The notes under the pieces: model-generated
What the model was told of the DNA's origin: nothing
Seen by the model: the letters and a program-made list of their open reading frames with translations, nothing else
Database searches by the model: none
Position numbers and translations under genes: made by a program
From: Lachnospiraceae bacterium
GTDB lineage: Bacteria; Bacillota; Clostridia; Lachnospirales; Lachnospiraceae
Direction of reading: 5' to 3'
Assembly: GCA_017427775.1 (NCBI GenBank)
Contig: JAFRSD010000012.1
Coordinates: 1 to 64,000, forward strand
Length of the DNA: 64,000 nt
Part shown: positions 8,852-18,809 of the stretch, piece after piece
How positions within the stretch are numbered: position 1 is the stretch's first letter
How the letters are laid out: each line of letters begins with the position of its first letter

Positions 8852-9738
8852 TAGTATCTGACCTTCCCTTCCGCAACCGCGCGGAGATGCATTCCGTACG
8901 GGCTCTTTCCGTACCGCTCTGCGGATTCCATCAGCTTCTCCGTGGAAATCCACCGGTTCCGGTATGCAATCTCTTCCGGAGCGCTGATCTTGATGCCTTG
9001 GCGCTGCTCGATCATGCGGACAAAATCGGCCGCATCCACGAGACTGTCCATCGTTCCGGTATCAAGCCATGCAAAGCCTCGGCCGAGCAACTGGACATCC
9101 AGGTCGCCCTTCCTCAGGTACATATCGTTTAATGTCGTGATCTCCAGTTCCCCGCGGGCACTCGGCTTCACTTCATGCGCCATTGCGCTGACTCCCTTCG
9201 GGTAGAAGTACAGACCGGTGATCGCGTAATTGCTCTTCGGATTCTTCGGCTTTTCCTCAACGGAAATCACCTTACCGTTTTCATCAAATTCAACGATTCC
9301 GAAACGCTCCGGATCATTCACGTAATAACCGAACACGGTCGCACGTCCGTTTCCTTCGGCGTTCTCAACAGCCGAACGCAGAATCTTGCTGAACCCGTTA
9401 CCGTAGAAAATGTTATCGCCGAGTACCATCGCGCACGCATCGTCGCCGATGAATTCCTCGCCGAGCAGGAATGCCTGCGCAAGTCCGTCCGGTGACGGCT
9501 GAACCTTATACTGCAGGGAAACGCCGAACTGGCTTCCGTCCTTCAGAAGATTCTCGAAACGAGGCGTATCTTCCGGGGTGGATATGATCAGAATATCCTT
9601 GATCCCGGCAAGCATCAGTGTTGACAGCGGATAATAGATCATCGGCTTATCATACACGGGAAGCAGCTGCTTCGACGTTACCATGGTAAGCGGATACAGT
9701 CTGGTTCCCGCTCCTCCGGCCAGAATAATACCTTTCAT
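8851..9738 (-). CDS. rfbA: Glucose-1-phosphate thymidylyltransferase
   Basis: 295 residues. N-terminal nucleotidyltransferase signature [11 protein letters not shown] and [11 protein letters not shown]; further motifs GDNIFYG and [12 protein letters not shown]. It makes dTDP-glucose, the first step of dTDP-rhamnose synthesis. rfbD, the final reductase, is not in this window, so it must lie elsewhere or the pathway stops at a 4-keto sugar. Confidence 0.96.
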   Translation of the reverse strand: MKGIILAGGAGTRLYPLTMVTSKQLLPVYDKPMIYYPLSTLMLAGIKDILIISTPEDTPRFENLLKDGSQFGVSLQYKVQPSPDGLAQAFLLGEEFIGDDACAMVLGDNIFYGNGFSKILRSAVENAEGNGRATVFGYYVNDPERFGIVEFDENGKVISVEEKPKNPKSNYAITGLYFYPKGVSAMAHEVKPSARGELEITTLNDMYLRKGDLDVQLLGRGFAWLDTGTMDSLVDAADFVRMIEQRQGIKISAPEEIAYRNRWISTEKLMESAERYGKSPYGMHLRAVAEGKVRY

Positions 9739-9779
9739 GCGTACAACTCTCCTTTATTCATCCGTTACAGTGGCAGATC

Positions 9780-10943
9780 TCATCCTTTTCCGCCGATATG
9801 CAACAGTTTCATGATCTTTCTTTTAAGGCTTCCGCTCTTCACGGAAATTACGAAACGCTTCCAGAGATTGACCGCCTTGCAGTAGAACAGCGGTATCTTA
9901 ACAAGGGTGCCTTCGACTTTCTTAGACGGAAGCTCCCGGAGCATCTGCTCGACGGCATTTGCGGCTTCGCGCACGGACAACGGCCCGGCAGCTGCACGGG
10001 AGGCGTTCTCCCGCATCATCTCACGGCCTTCCGGATTGTCAATCAGAAGCGAGATTGCCTCAAACCATGACTGTTCCGAATTCTCACATAAGATAACGCA
10101 GTCCTGATAATCCGTCAAGCGCGAATACGGCGAAACATCCGAAAAGATTCCCGCGATACCCGCGGCTGCGTACTCTACAAACTTATTATAATGCTTGCAG
10201 GCGTGAAACGCCGTCTGCGGCATCGGCGCCAGACCGATATCCCACTCAAGCAGGTTCAGAACGCCGCGGTACTCGTCATACGAATCGGTATATTCATAGC
10301 AGGTTGCCTGCAATTCTTCGGCAAAGGAAGGTATCGCGCCGAAAAATTCGAACGCTACACGGTCACCGTACTCCCGCTTGATCCGAAGTAAAGCGCCTCT
10401 GAGAATGGTTTCCAGGTCTTCTGTCCGGTCTACGGAACCGGCAAAGCCGATCTTCACGGGTGCATCCGGGTCATGCGGCGTGTATGGGACCGGATCGATC
10501 GCCGGCTCTTCAATGAGGAACCCCTTCCGGCCGTCCGTGGCGTATTTGTCTAAAAGTATCGGGGACGGGGAAAGGATTCCGTCGCTCATTCCGATCATGC
10601 CGCGGATATACATCTGAATGTCTTTCCGCCCGTAATACGAAGCGCTGCTGATCTCCGGCGGGATATTCAGAAGGTCGTCATCCAGAATGTATAATATCTT
10701 CTTGCCGCCCTTGAAAAGCGCATCGGCCAGCCGGCTCTCATACCAGCTGTCCGTCCTGCCGAGCAGCACGATGTCGGCCCATTCCAGGTCCTTCTTTGTG
10801 ATCTTCGTCTCCGGAACCGCCCGGTAGGCAATGAGACCCTCCTCCGCCAGCACTTCCATCTGGCTGTGCCCGCAAAGACGGATGGACGGGATCATCACCC
10901 GATAGATCAAAAGCACGTTTCTCTTTATTTCCGTTTCCTGCAT
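9780..10943 (-). CDS. Glycosyltransferase, GT1/GT4-like
   Basis: 387 residues from ATG 10943 (GGGAGG upstream). The C-terminal half has the GT-B donor-domain pattern: FAGSVDRTEDLETIL, then a segment on peripheral sites (LAPMPQTAFHACKHYNKFVEYAAAG) and DYQDCVILCENSEQSW, as in GT4-like enzymes. Donor and acceptor are unknown. The operon position before rfbACB suggests a role in rhamnose-containing cell-wall glycan. The basic C-terminus (KSGSLKRKIMKLL) could hold the protein at the membrane. Confidence 0.75.
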   Translation of the reverse strand: MQETEIKRNVLLIYRVMIPSIRLCGHSQMEVLAEEGLIAYRAVPETKITKKDLEWADIVLLGRTDSWYESRLADALFKGGKKILYILDDDLLNIPPEISSASYYGRKDIQMYIRGMIGMSDGILSPSPILLDKYATDGRKGFLIEEPAIDPVPYTPHDPDAPVKIGFAGSVDRTEDLETILRGALLRIKREYGDRVAFEFFGAIPSFAEELQATCYEYTDSYDEYRGVLNLLEWDIGLAPMPQTAFHACKHYNKFVEYAAAGIAGIFSDVSPYSRLTDYQDCVILCENSEQSWFEAISLLIDNPEGREMMRENASRAAAGPLSVREAANAVEQMLRELPSKKVEGTLVKIPLFYCKAVNLWKRFVISVKSGSLKRKIMKLLHIGGKG

Positions 10944-10986
10944 TGTCCGACCTCCCGTTGTGTATGTTTCCGGTCTTCGCCCGGCC

Positions 10987-11907
10987 TCAGCCGAGTATCA
11001 TCATTCCGAGCTTACGCTCAAAGCCATGCAGCAATTTCCGATATTTCAGGTAGAAGAAAACGCCGCTCCTCCGCTTGGTAAATCCGCTGAGGAACTTCCG
11101 GTCACCGTCATTCAGACGCTCTTTATAAGTCGCCCGGAACAGGACGGCCTGTGTTTTCTTCTTAACGATGGTTTCTCTCACGTCTTTCAGGGAACCGAGC
11201 CGGTTTCGGATATATCCCGCACTGCCGAGATGCTTGGCTCCGACTGCGTTTCCGCCGTGCTGGCGGTAATAGCCGAGCGGCTCTCTGATAAAAACAATCC
11301 TGCCGAACCGTGCAGCAACCGCGGCCATCCACCAGTCATGCATGATCATGGAGGAGTTCTTCCGGCTCTCGCCGGCCAGTTTCACAAGCGGCCGGTTCGC
11401 CGCCATGGCACCGCCCGTCACCGCGTTCTGCATCAGAAGGCTGCGGTAATCAAAACGTTCCGTGTACAGTTTCTGATACCGCACAAGAGAATCCGAAAGC
11501 GGTTTCAGTTTTTCATCGGCCGGCACCTGGTCACTGAAGACAAGTAACGGCTTATCCGCCCCATATTCTCCTTCTGCCTCGCGAATGGCTTTCCGGATCG
11601 TCTCAACCTTGTTCGGGAACCAGACATCGTCCTGGTCGCAGAAAAGCATCCATTCCGCCGTACAGGCTTCCTTCATCAGGTGCAGAAAATGATCCCGCGC
11701 ATTTCCGAACCGCCTGCCCGCATGGTACCTGATAATCTTATCCGGATAACGCTCCGCATAGGAATCTATAATCTCTTCCGTTCCGTCCTCCGAACCGTCG
11801 TCTGAAACCGTCAGATGCCACCCGGTGTCCGTTTGCGCCAGTATCGAATCCAACTGTTCCCGCAGGAACGAAGCGCCGTTATAGGTTGCCATCAATATTT
11901 CAATCAT
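10987..11907 (-). CDS. Family 2 glycosyltransferase, rhamnosyltransferase-like
   Basis: 306 residues. A GT-A domain begins at once (MIEILMATYNGASFLREQLDSI, DDGSEDGT), with the extended DXD motif in FCDQDDVWFPNK. The CDQDDVW form is typical of rhamnan-type GT2 enzymes, and the neighbouring dTDP-rhamnose genes make a rhamnosyl donor plausible; this is inference. It is the first gene of the operon, about 85 nt downstream of the promoter at 11997-12025, with GGGAGAAG before ATG 11907. Confidence 0.85.
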   Translation of the reverse strand: MIEILMATYNGASFLREQLDSILAQTDTGWHLTVSDDGSEDGTEEIIDSYAERYPDKIIRYHAGRRFGNARDHFLHLMKEACTAEWMLFCDQDDVWFPNKVETIRKAIREAEGEYGADKPLLVFSDQVPADEKLKPLSDSLVRYQKLYTERFDYRSLLMQNAVTGGAMAANRPLVKLAGESRKNSSMIMHDWWMAAVAARFGRIVFIREPLGYYRQHGGNAVGAKHLGSAGYIRNRLGSLKDVRETIVKKKTQAVLFRATYKERLNDGDRKFLSGFTKRRSGVFFYLKYRKLLHGFERKLGMMILG

Positions 11908-11996
11908 CGGCTTCTCCCGGATTATTCACACGCATCCCCTGAATGCATGTCCCGTTTTAGGGCATACTTCCCCCAGGACATACTACCACAACTTTT

Positions 11997-12025
11997 ATTA
12001 TACCAAAATATCGATAGACTGTCCA
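11997..12025 (-). promoter_or_regulatory. Promoter of the glycosyltransferase-rfbACB operon
   Basis: On the minus strand TGGACA (12020-12025) and TATAAT (11997-12002) are 17 bp apart. The rest of 11908-12297 holds the leader of this operon, the mscS promoter, and an inverted repeat CGGAAAATG/CATTTTCCG (12119-12127 and 12150-12158) of unknown role. No gene is seen in that 390-bp gap. Confidence 0.8.
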
Positions 12026-12198
12026 TAGAAAAAGCACCTGCCGGACCTTCGCCGTCCTTCCGTAAAGACCGACCGGGCACCTCCTTCGGCGCGCATCCCG
12101 TAACAGTCACGAATTGTACGGAAAATGCAATGTTTTCTTGCGATTTTCACATTTTCCGAAGCCTGTCACGTTTTTATGCGGGATGACTGACAGATAAC

Positions 12199-12227
12199 TT
12201 GCCTGCCCTTTTTATTTGCGCTATACT
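12199..12227 (+). promoter_or_regulatory. Promoter of the MscS-family gene
   Basis: TTGCCT (12199-12204), a 17-bp spacer and TATACT (12222-12227), about 70 bp upstream of the ATG. Confidence 0.7.
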
Positions 12228-12297
12228 GATTTTATAAACAGGAATTCCAGCCGGAGTCCCGCTTGCGGGCACGGCAGATGTAAAAGGAGGTAGTACC

Positions 12298-13194
12298 ATG
12301 AAGAGCAAGAAACCCCTGTTGATCCGTCTTATCGTCCTGTTTGTGATCATGCTGATCGCATTTATCATCGGATGGGCAAGAGACGTCATCGATTTTGACA
12401 ATCTCGAGGAGACCTTCGGAGAATTCAACGGCACGAAGCTACTTTGTCTCATCTGTATGATTGCCGGCGTTTTGTTCGTTGAAACCCTGATTGTAATCGT
12501 GCTCGATCTGTTTAAGCCGGAGAATCACCGTGCACGCTCGGTACTCTCCATTATCTCGAGCATGCTGAAATATGTGACCGCGATCGTCATCCTCTGCTGG
12601 GGACTGTCGATTCTCGGGGCAAATGTATCGACTATCGTCGCCAGCGTCGGAATTCTGGCTCTGGTTATCGGCTTCAGTGCAGAAAGCCTGATTGCAGATG
12701 TGGTAACCGGAACATTTATGCTGTTTGAAAACCAGTATAACGTAGGCGACATCGTAGAAGTTGACGGGTTCCGCGGCACCGTTACCAATATCGGAATCCG
12801 TACCACGAGCATTACCGATCCCGGCGGAAACGTTAAGATCGTCAACAATTCCTCCATGCAGAATATTCTGAACCGTTCCAACAAGACATCCCGGAGCATC
12901 TGCAATATCGGTATTCCGTATGCAACTGACCTCGAGGGTCTCGAGGCCGAGATCCCCGCTTTGATGGAGCGGATCTACGCGGCACACCCGGATGTTATGA
13001 AGGCCGCACCGCGATATCTCGGTGTTCAGGAACTGGCGGATAGCGCCGTGGTCCTTCGCTTTGTGGTTGATGTAGACGAGAATGACATTTATTCCGGTGC
13101 CCGCCTTTTGAACCACGACCTTCTTCTCGGTTTCCGCAAACTGAAAGTGGAAGTTCCTTTCCCGCAGTTAGACGTTCACATGGATAAGCAGTAA
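12298..13194 (+). CDS. MscS-family mechanosensitive ion channel
   Basis: 298 residues with AAAGGAGG before the ATG. Hydrophobic helices lie at about 8-28, 50-72 and 82-108, followed by the pore helix and beta domain signature (GILALVIGFSAESLIADVVTG, then GDIVEVDGFRGTVTNIGIRT). The C-terminus forms the cytoplasmic vestibule (RFVVDVDENDIYSGARLLN). It is a small-conductance stretch channel protecting against hypo-osmotic shock. It is followed 66 bp later by a same-strand surface protein gene. Confidence 0.92.
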   Translation: MKSKKPLLIRLIVLFVIMLIAFIIGWARDVIDFDNLEETFGEFNGTKLLCLICMIAGVLFVETLIVIVLDLFKPENHRARSVLSIISSMLKYVTAIVILCWGLSILGANVSTIVASVGILALVIGFSAESLIADVVTGTFMLFENQYNVGDIVEVDGFRGTVTNIGIRTTSITDPGGNVKIVNNSSMQNILNRSNKTSRSICNIGIPYATDLEGLEAEIPALMERIYAAHPDVMKAAPRYLGVQELADSAVVLRFVVDVDENDIYSGARLLNHDLLLGFRKLKVEVPFPQLDVHMDKQ

Positions 13195-13260
13195 TCGAAG
13201 GTCGCCTTTGCAGACGTTGTTATTGTTACTGCTTTGTAACTCCGATACAAGGAGGAACCT

Positions 13261-14694
13261 ATGGAATTTAGCCGTATACCGGATGAATACAATCGATTAC
13301 CGGAAGAAGACCATCTTGTTCCCGAAATAGCTTCCCCGGCACCGGAATGTCCTCCTATGAGACCTGAAAGCAATTCGATCCCCGAGGAATTCCTCATCCG
13401 TGCGGAAGCCGGCGTAAACGATCCGAAAACGGGTAAGGGCAAAAGCCGGAATATTCTTAAGAAGCTTTTCAAAAGTTTTCAGATGCCGGTTGCCGCAACC
13501 CTTGCGGCCGCAACGGTGTTTCTTGCCGCAGCAGGCGCCGATCCGCTTGGCAACGACTTTGTGACCAGCGGTGAGGATGACCCGATTGCCGTTGTCCTTT
13601 CGACGCCGACACCGACACCGACGCCCACGCCCACGCCCACGCCGACTCCGGAACCCGAGTATCTGAATTATCCGGAAGGCTCCGTTCCGGGCGCAACCGA
13701 TAAGATCCTGACCGTGATCCATGCTTCCAACGAGCCGGACTACATCTTCGCTTCCTCGCCGTGCGAGACCGAAGAAGAGGCCATGGCGGAAGTTAAAGCA
13801 TGGCTGAAAACCTGGGGCGGCAATCCGAAGTATCTGCCGGAAACCTCCAGAACCAGAACATGGCTCGGTTATCAGCTGAGTGATGACGCCATCATTTCGG
13901 GCAGCGGTGACAGTCCCGAAAAGATTGTGATCCTAGGCGGAGCCATCTATGCCGTATATCAAGTGGATATTTACTGCGACGCTTATCTGAGGAGCCACAG
14001 TGAAGGCTATTACGAGTTCGGCGACGACACGCTTCCGATTCTTCCGAACCTCGATCCCGACTTTGCCGGCACAATGGCCTGGAACGACGATCATTATCCG
14101 GAGGAATATGTCCGCATGGCCCTTGAGGGCGACAGAACCTATCGCTACCTCGAAATGGGAGCAGCCTGGTCGAATTATTACCGCGCAGAGCTGGGCGAGA
14201 TTCCGGGCGCATCCTATGACCCGAATACCAATGTCTTAACGCTTGAAAACTGTACGGCAGATGCCTTGGACGTCAACCTGATGGGCAACGGTTTCACAGT
14301 CAACCTGATTGGTGAAAACCATATCGGCTCCATCAGTGCATGGGGCGCCATGTACGGAGGCAGCATCACATTTGCCGGAACCGGTTCGCTGATCGTCAAC
14401 GAGAGTCAGACACGCGAATTCGGTCTAACGCTGAACGCGGAGTACAGCTCAAGCGCCATCATCGTTAAGGGCGGGGTTGAGATTGAGATCTACGGATCGT
14501 CGCAGGCCATATATATTACGGATTCCGCTCTGGAAAAGCCGATCTGCTTCCTTGCCGAGCACACTCTTCTTGCCGGCGGCGTACGCCAGTCGACCGAAAC
14601 GACTGCTTCCGACGGAAGTACCTACTATAACGCGACTGTCGTGATCCCGGACGGAACGCCCGCGACCTTCGTCGGGTTCGAGTCCCTCGATTAA
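13261..14694 (+). CDS. Membrane-anchored surface protein with (TP)8 stalk, function unknown
   Basis: 477 residues, with AGGAGG upstream of the ATG. Residues 1-72 are hydrophilic, with repeated (I/L/V)PEE/D phrases, and probably cytoplasmic. One membrane helix (about 75-93) follows, then eight consecutive Thr-Pro pairs (about 115-130), a wall-spanning stalk. The outside part (about 135-477) has no family I recognise. Its C-terminal third reads like stacked short beta strands (YDPNTNVLTLENC, GGSITFAGTGSLIVNES, SSAIIVKGGVEIEI), as in beta-helix proteins. There is no cleaved signal and no LPXTG. A terminator follows at 14711. Confidence 0.7.
   Translation: MEFSRIPDEYNRLPEEDHLVPEIASPAPECPPMRPESNSIPEEFLIRAEAGVNDPKTGKGKSRNILKKLFKSFQMPVAATLAAATVFLAAAGADPLGNDFVTSGEDDPIAVVLSTPTPTPTPTPTPTPTPEPEYLNYPEGSVPGATDKILTVIHASNEPDYIFASSPCETEEEAMAEVKAWLKTWGGNPKYLPETSRTRTWLGYQLSDDAIISGSGDSPEKIVILGGAIYAVYQVDIYCDAYLRSHSEGYYEFGDDTLPILPNLDPDFAGTMAWNDDHYPEEYVRMALEGDRTYRYLEMGAAWSNYYRAELGEIPGASYDPNTNVLTLENCTADALDVNLMGNGFTVNLIGENHIGSISAWGAMYGGSITFAGTGSLIVNESQTREFGLTLNAEYSSSAIIVKGGVEIEIYGSSQAIYITDSALEKPICFLAEHTLLAGGVRQSTETTASDGSTYYNATVVIPDGTPATFVGFESLD
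13603..13650 (+). repeat. Six-base repeat encoding (Thr-Pro)8
   Basis: Eight imperfect 6-bp units (ACG CCG, ACA CCG, ACG CCC, ACT CCG) encode the Thr-Pro stalk. Slippage could change stalk length in steps of two residues without a frameshift. Confidence 0.9.
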
Positions 14695-14710
14695 ACTTCA
14701 TCAAAGAGAA

Positions 14711-14739
14711 AGTCGGTCTCTGACGAGGCCGGCTTTTTT
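14711..14739 (+). terminator. Terminator of the mscS/surface-protein transcript
   Basis: A 10-bp stem with two G-U pairs (14711-14720 with 14725-14734), a TGAC tetraloop and T6. Confidence 0.85.
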
Positions 14740-14754
14740 CATGTGTCGGAATAC

Positions 14755-14781
14755 AAAAAGAGGGGACTCTGACAGTCCCCT
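14755..14781 (-). terminator. Terminator of groES-groEL
   Basis: Arms 14761-14768 and 14774-14781 (AGGGGACT/AGTCCCCT) with a 5-nt loop, then C and T5 on the minus strand. It lies 120 bp after the groEL stop. Confidence 0.85.
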
Positions 14782-14815
14782 CCTGATAAACGGAACTTTA
14801 CCGCGGCCTACGGGT

Positions 14816-14855
14816 AGTGCACGCATTTTAATTTGCTTCGCAAAGGGCGTGCACT
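14816..14855. repeat. Inverted repeat in the groEL 3' region
   Basis: Perfect 9-bp arms AGTGCACGC (14816-14824) and GCGTGCACT (14847-14855) around a 22-nt A/T-rich middle. A second small hairpin (CCCGC/GCGGG, about 14872-14886) lies between it and the groEL stop. Neither has a T-run. Confidence 0.6.
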
Positions 14856-14901
14856 TCGCAATAAGGAATCCTCCCGCTACGCGGGTTCCTCCTTTTTGCC
14901 A

Positions 14902-16521
<1,620 letters not shown>

Positions 16522-16535
16522 TCATTCCCTCTTCC

Positions 16536-16877
<342 letters not shown>

Positions 16878-16925
16878 CTATAATCATTGCGGTTCACATT
16901 ATCTCATGTTCCCGCTGCACACTCT

Positions 16926-16954
16926 GTTATAGCACGAAACAGTATGCTTGTCAA
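16926..16954 (-). promoter_or_regulatory. groES-groEL sigma-A promoter
   Basis: On the minus strand TTGACA (16949-16954), a 17-bp spacer and TATAAC (16926-16931). Confidence 0.85.
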
Positions 16955-16961
16955 CAAAAAA

Positions 16962-16988
16962 TTAGCACTCAGGCACAAAGAGTGCTAA
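16962..16988. promoter_or_regulatory. CIRCE operator (HrcA binding site)
   Basis: TTAGCACTC (16962-16970), 9 bp, GAGTGCTAA (16980-16988): a perfect match to the CIRCE inverted repeat bound by HrcA. It lies 7 bp upstream of the groES -35 box rather than at the start site, and about 70 bp upstream of the divergent dus promoter. Confidence 0.97.
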
Positions 16989-17058
16989 CAATATGGCGCG
17001 TACATTTCCCTTGCTCCTCCGGTTCTCGTTTTCTTTCCTTTTTTGAGACAAATCCCAC

Positions 17059-17087
17059 TTGGCAACCACAACCCGAGATGGTATAAT
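17059..17087 (+). promoter_or_regulatory. dus promoter
   Basis: TTGGCA (17059-17064), a 17-bp spacer and TATAAT (17082-17087). The leader to ATG 17157 is about 63 nt. It contains a strong GGAAAGGAG 37 nt before the ATG and a CGGAC/GTCCG hairpin in between. Confidence 0.85.
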
Positions 17088-17156
17088 CGGTCCGACTCGG
17101 CACATTTGTGCCGGAAAGGAGACCCTCGGGCGGACTTCCCGTCCGGCCGATAAAAC

Positions 17157-18065
17157 ATGGAACTTTATATGGCCCCGCTTGAGGGGATCACGGGATCGCT
17201 GTTCCGTAACATTTATCATAAGCATTTTCCGGGCTTTGACCGGTTTTATACGCCGTTCTTCGGAAATACCGGCTTCAATACGAGAGAAATTTGCGACATC
17301 GGTCCGGAAGCCAACCGCGATATGCCGGTAATCCCGCAGATCCTCTCGAACCATGCGGAAGACTTTCTGCAGATTGCGCAGCGGATGAAGGATTACGGCT
17401 ACACCTCCGTCAATTTGAATCTCGGCTGTCCTTCCGGGACGGTAACCTCGAAAGGACGAGGCTCCGGTTTTCTAAAAGATCCGAAGGCGCTTGACGCTTT
17501 CTTTTCGGAGATTTCCGATAAGAGTCCGCTTCCATTTTCCGTAAAAACAAGGATAGGCTTCGAGGACGAAAGCCTCTGGCCGGAAATCCTTGCCGTATAC
17601 AACCGGTATCCGGTCACCGAACTGATCATACATCCCCGTCTTAAAACCGACATGTATCGTCCGGGGCTCAGGATGGAAACCTTTGCCTACGCATACCGGA
17701 ACGCATCCATGCCCCTGATTTATAACGGGGACGTCAATACGGTGGAGGACTACCGGCGGATTGTCGAAGAATACCCGGATATTCAAGCCGTCATGATCGG
17801 GCGCGGAATTCTTCGGAATCCGGGACTCATCGGCGAGATCCTCGGGCAGGCTCCGGCCACCGACCGGAAGATTGAAGACTGGCTCCGCGACCTTGCCGGA
17901 CAGAACCTGGCAGCCTATACGGAAACGCCGACATTATATAAACTAAAAGAGATCTGGACCTATCTGCAGGAGCGTTATCCGGGTCACAGGAAAGAACTGA
18001 AACAATTATTTAAAGCAAAGAAACTGTATGAATATGAAAATGCCGCGGCGGCCATCTTCCGATGA
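17157..18065 (+). CDS. dus: tRNA-dihydrouridine synthase
   Basis: 302 residues. An FMN TIM barrel starts with YMAPLEGITGSLFRN. The catalytic cysteine is Cys91 in NLGCPSGTVTSKGRGSGFL, and the FMN-phosphate region is NGDVNTVEDY...VMIGRGIL. It reduces uridine to dihydrouridine in tRNA D-loops; the exact position is not predictable. A TAA two codons before ATG 17157 fixes the start there or at Met5, although the best Shine-Dalgarno is 37 nt away. The 3' end overlaps a terminator stem. Confidence 0.93.
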   Translation: MELYMAPLEGITGSLFRNIYHKHFPGFDRFYTPFFGNTGFNTREICDIGPEANRDMPVIPQILSNHAEDFLQIAQRMKDYGYTSVNLNLGCPSGTVTSKGRGSGFLKDPKALDAFFSEISDKSPLPFSVKTRIGFEDESLWPEILAVYNRYPVTELIIHPRLKTDMYRPGLRMETFAYAYRNASMPLIYNGDVNTVEDYRRIVEEYPDIQAVMIGRGILRNPGLIGEILGQAPATDRKIEDWLRDLAGQNLAAYTETPTLYKLKEIWTYLQERYPGHRKELKQLFKAKKLYEYENAAAAIFR

Positions 18066-18086
18066 CTGCTGCGGCATTCTTTTATT
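18039..18086 (+). terminator. Terminator overlapping the end of dus
   Basis: Arms 18039-18049 and 18068-18078 (11 bp, one G-U) are followed by CTTTTATTT. The left arm lies inside the dus coding sequence. It separates dus from the convergent thioesterase gene. Confidence 0.7.
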
Positions 18087-18789
18087 TGCGTATCATAAAT
18101 TCGATATTGGTACGGGTCTCCCCTCCGGAACAGAGAGAAACAACAACCCGTTCACCTTCGTTCTTGTAAAGCGGGACCAGCGTTTCGCCTTGCTTGGTCT
18201 GGGCTTTGTACTCAACGCGGAACCCCGCGAGACTTTCCGCGGGAATATATTCCCGTACCATCCCCAGATAACGGCTGTTGTTCACATGCCCGTGGAAATC
18301 AATATGCTCCGCAAGAACCGGTATCGGCTCTCCTTCCGCCGTATCCTCGGGAACTTGAATCCTGCGCCCGAGATAATCCATCGGAAGCGGTTCCTCAACT
18401 TCATACGCCGCGCCTACAAAATCCGGTATCGGAACAATCCGGCCATGGACTTTGTCCATCATCGCCCAGATGCTGTCCGCCTTGGCGAGATATTCTCCGT
18501 CGGGCGTTCTCAAGTAACAGTTACGGTTTCCGAAACGTCCGTGAAAACGGTACGGGAACGTTCCGACTATAACCTTCTCGGCATGCGACGGCATGCGCAT
18601 GATCTCCACATTCCAGGATACAAGGAACCACCCGAGACCGTGACTGTTCAGGACATTCACGCCGACGCCGGCCTCTTCCGCCTGAAAAGTTGCCGCATCC
18701 TGAAAAAAGTCCAATAACGCAGGAACAGTCAGACGGAGATTTCCATCCGTCTGACTGTAGCGTATCGTTTCTTCAAATTCAAACTTCAT
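18082..18789 (-). CDS. Acyl-ACP thioesterase (FatA/B family)
   Basis: 235 residues with two hotdog halves. The N-terminal half shows YSQTDGNLRLTVPALLDFFQDAA and WFLVSWNVEIMRMP. The C-terminal half holds HIDFHGHVNNSRYLGMVREY, which carries the conserved Asn/His of this family. It releases free fatty acids from acyl carrier protein in the cytosol. The gene stands between dus (convergent) and the NADAR/macro gene, 20 bp downstream of the latter, so it may be cotranscribed with it. Confidence 0.88.
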   Translation of the reverse strand: MKFEFEETIRYSQTDGNLRLTVPALLDFFQDAATFQAEEAGVGVNVLNSHGLGWFLVSWNVEIMRMPSHAEKVIVGTFPYRFHGRFGNRNCYLRTPDGEYLAKADSIWAMMDKVHGRIVPIPDFVGAAYEVEEPLPMDYLGRRIQVPEDTAEGEPIPVLAEHIDFHGHVNNSRYLGMVREYIPAESLAGFRVEYKAQTKQGETLVPLYKNEGERVVVSLCSGGETRTNIEFMIRK

Positions 18790-18809
18790 CTGCCTAAAAG
18801 AACTCCCGG

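Noticed and set aside
12028-12110. GC-rich stretch with CACCTGCCGG and CCGGGCACC, considered as a hairpin or riboswitch
   Set aside because: The similar blocks are not proper inverted repeats, and no riboswitch core is recognisable.
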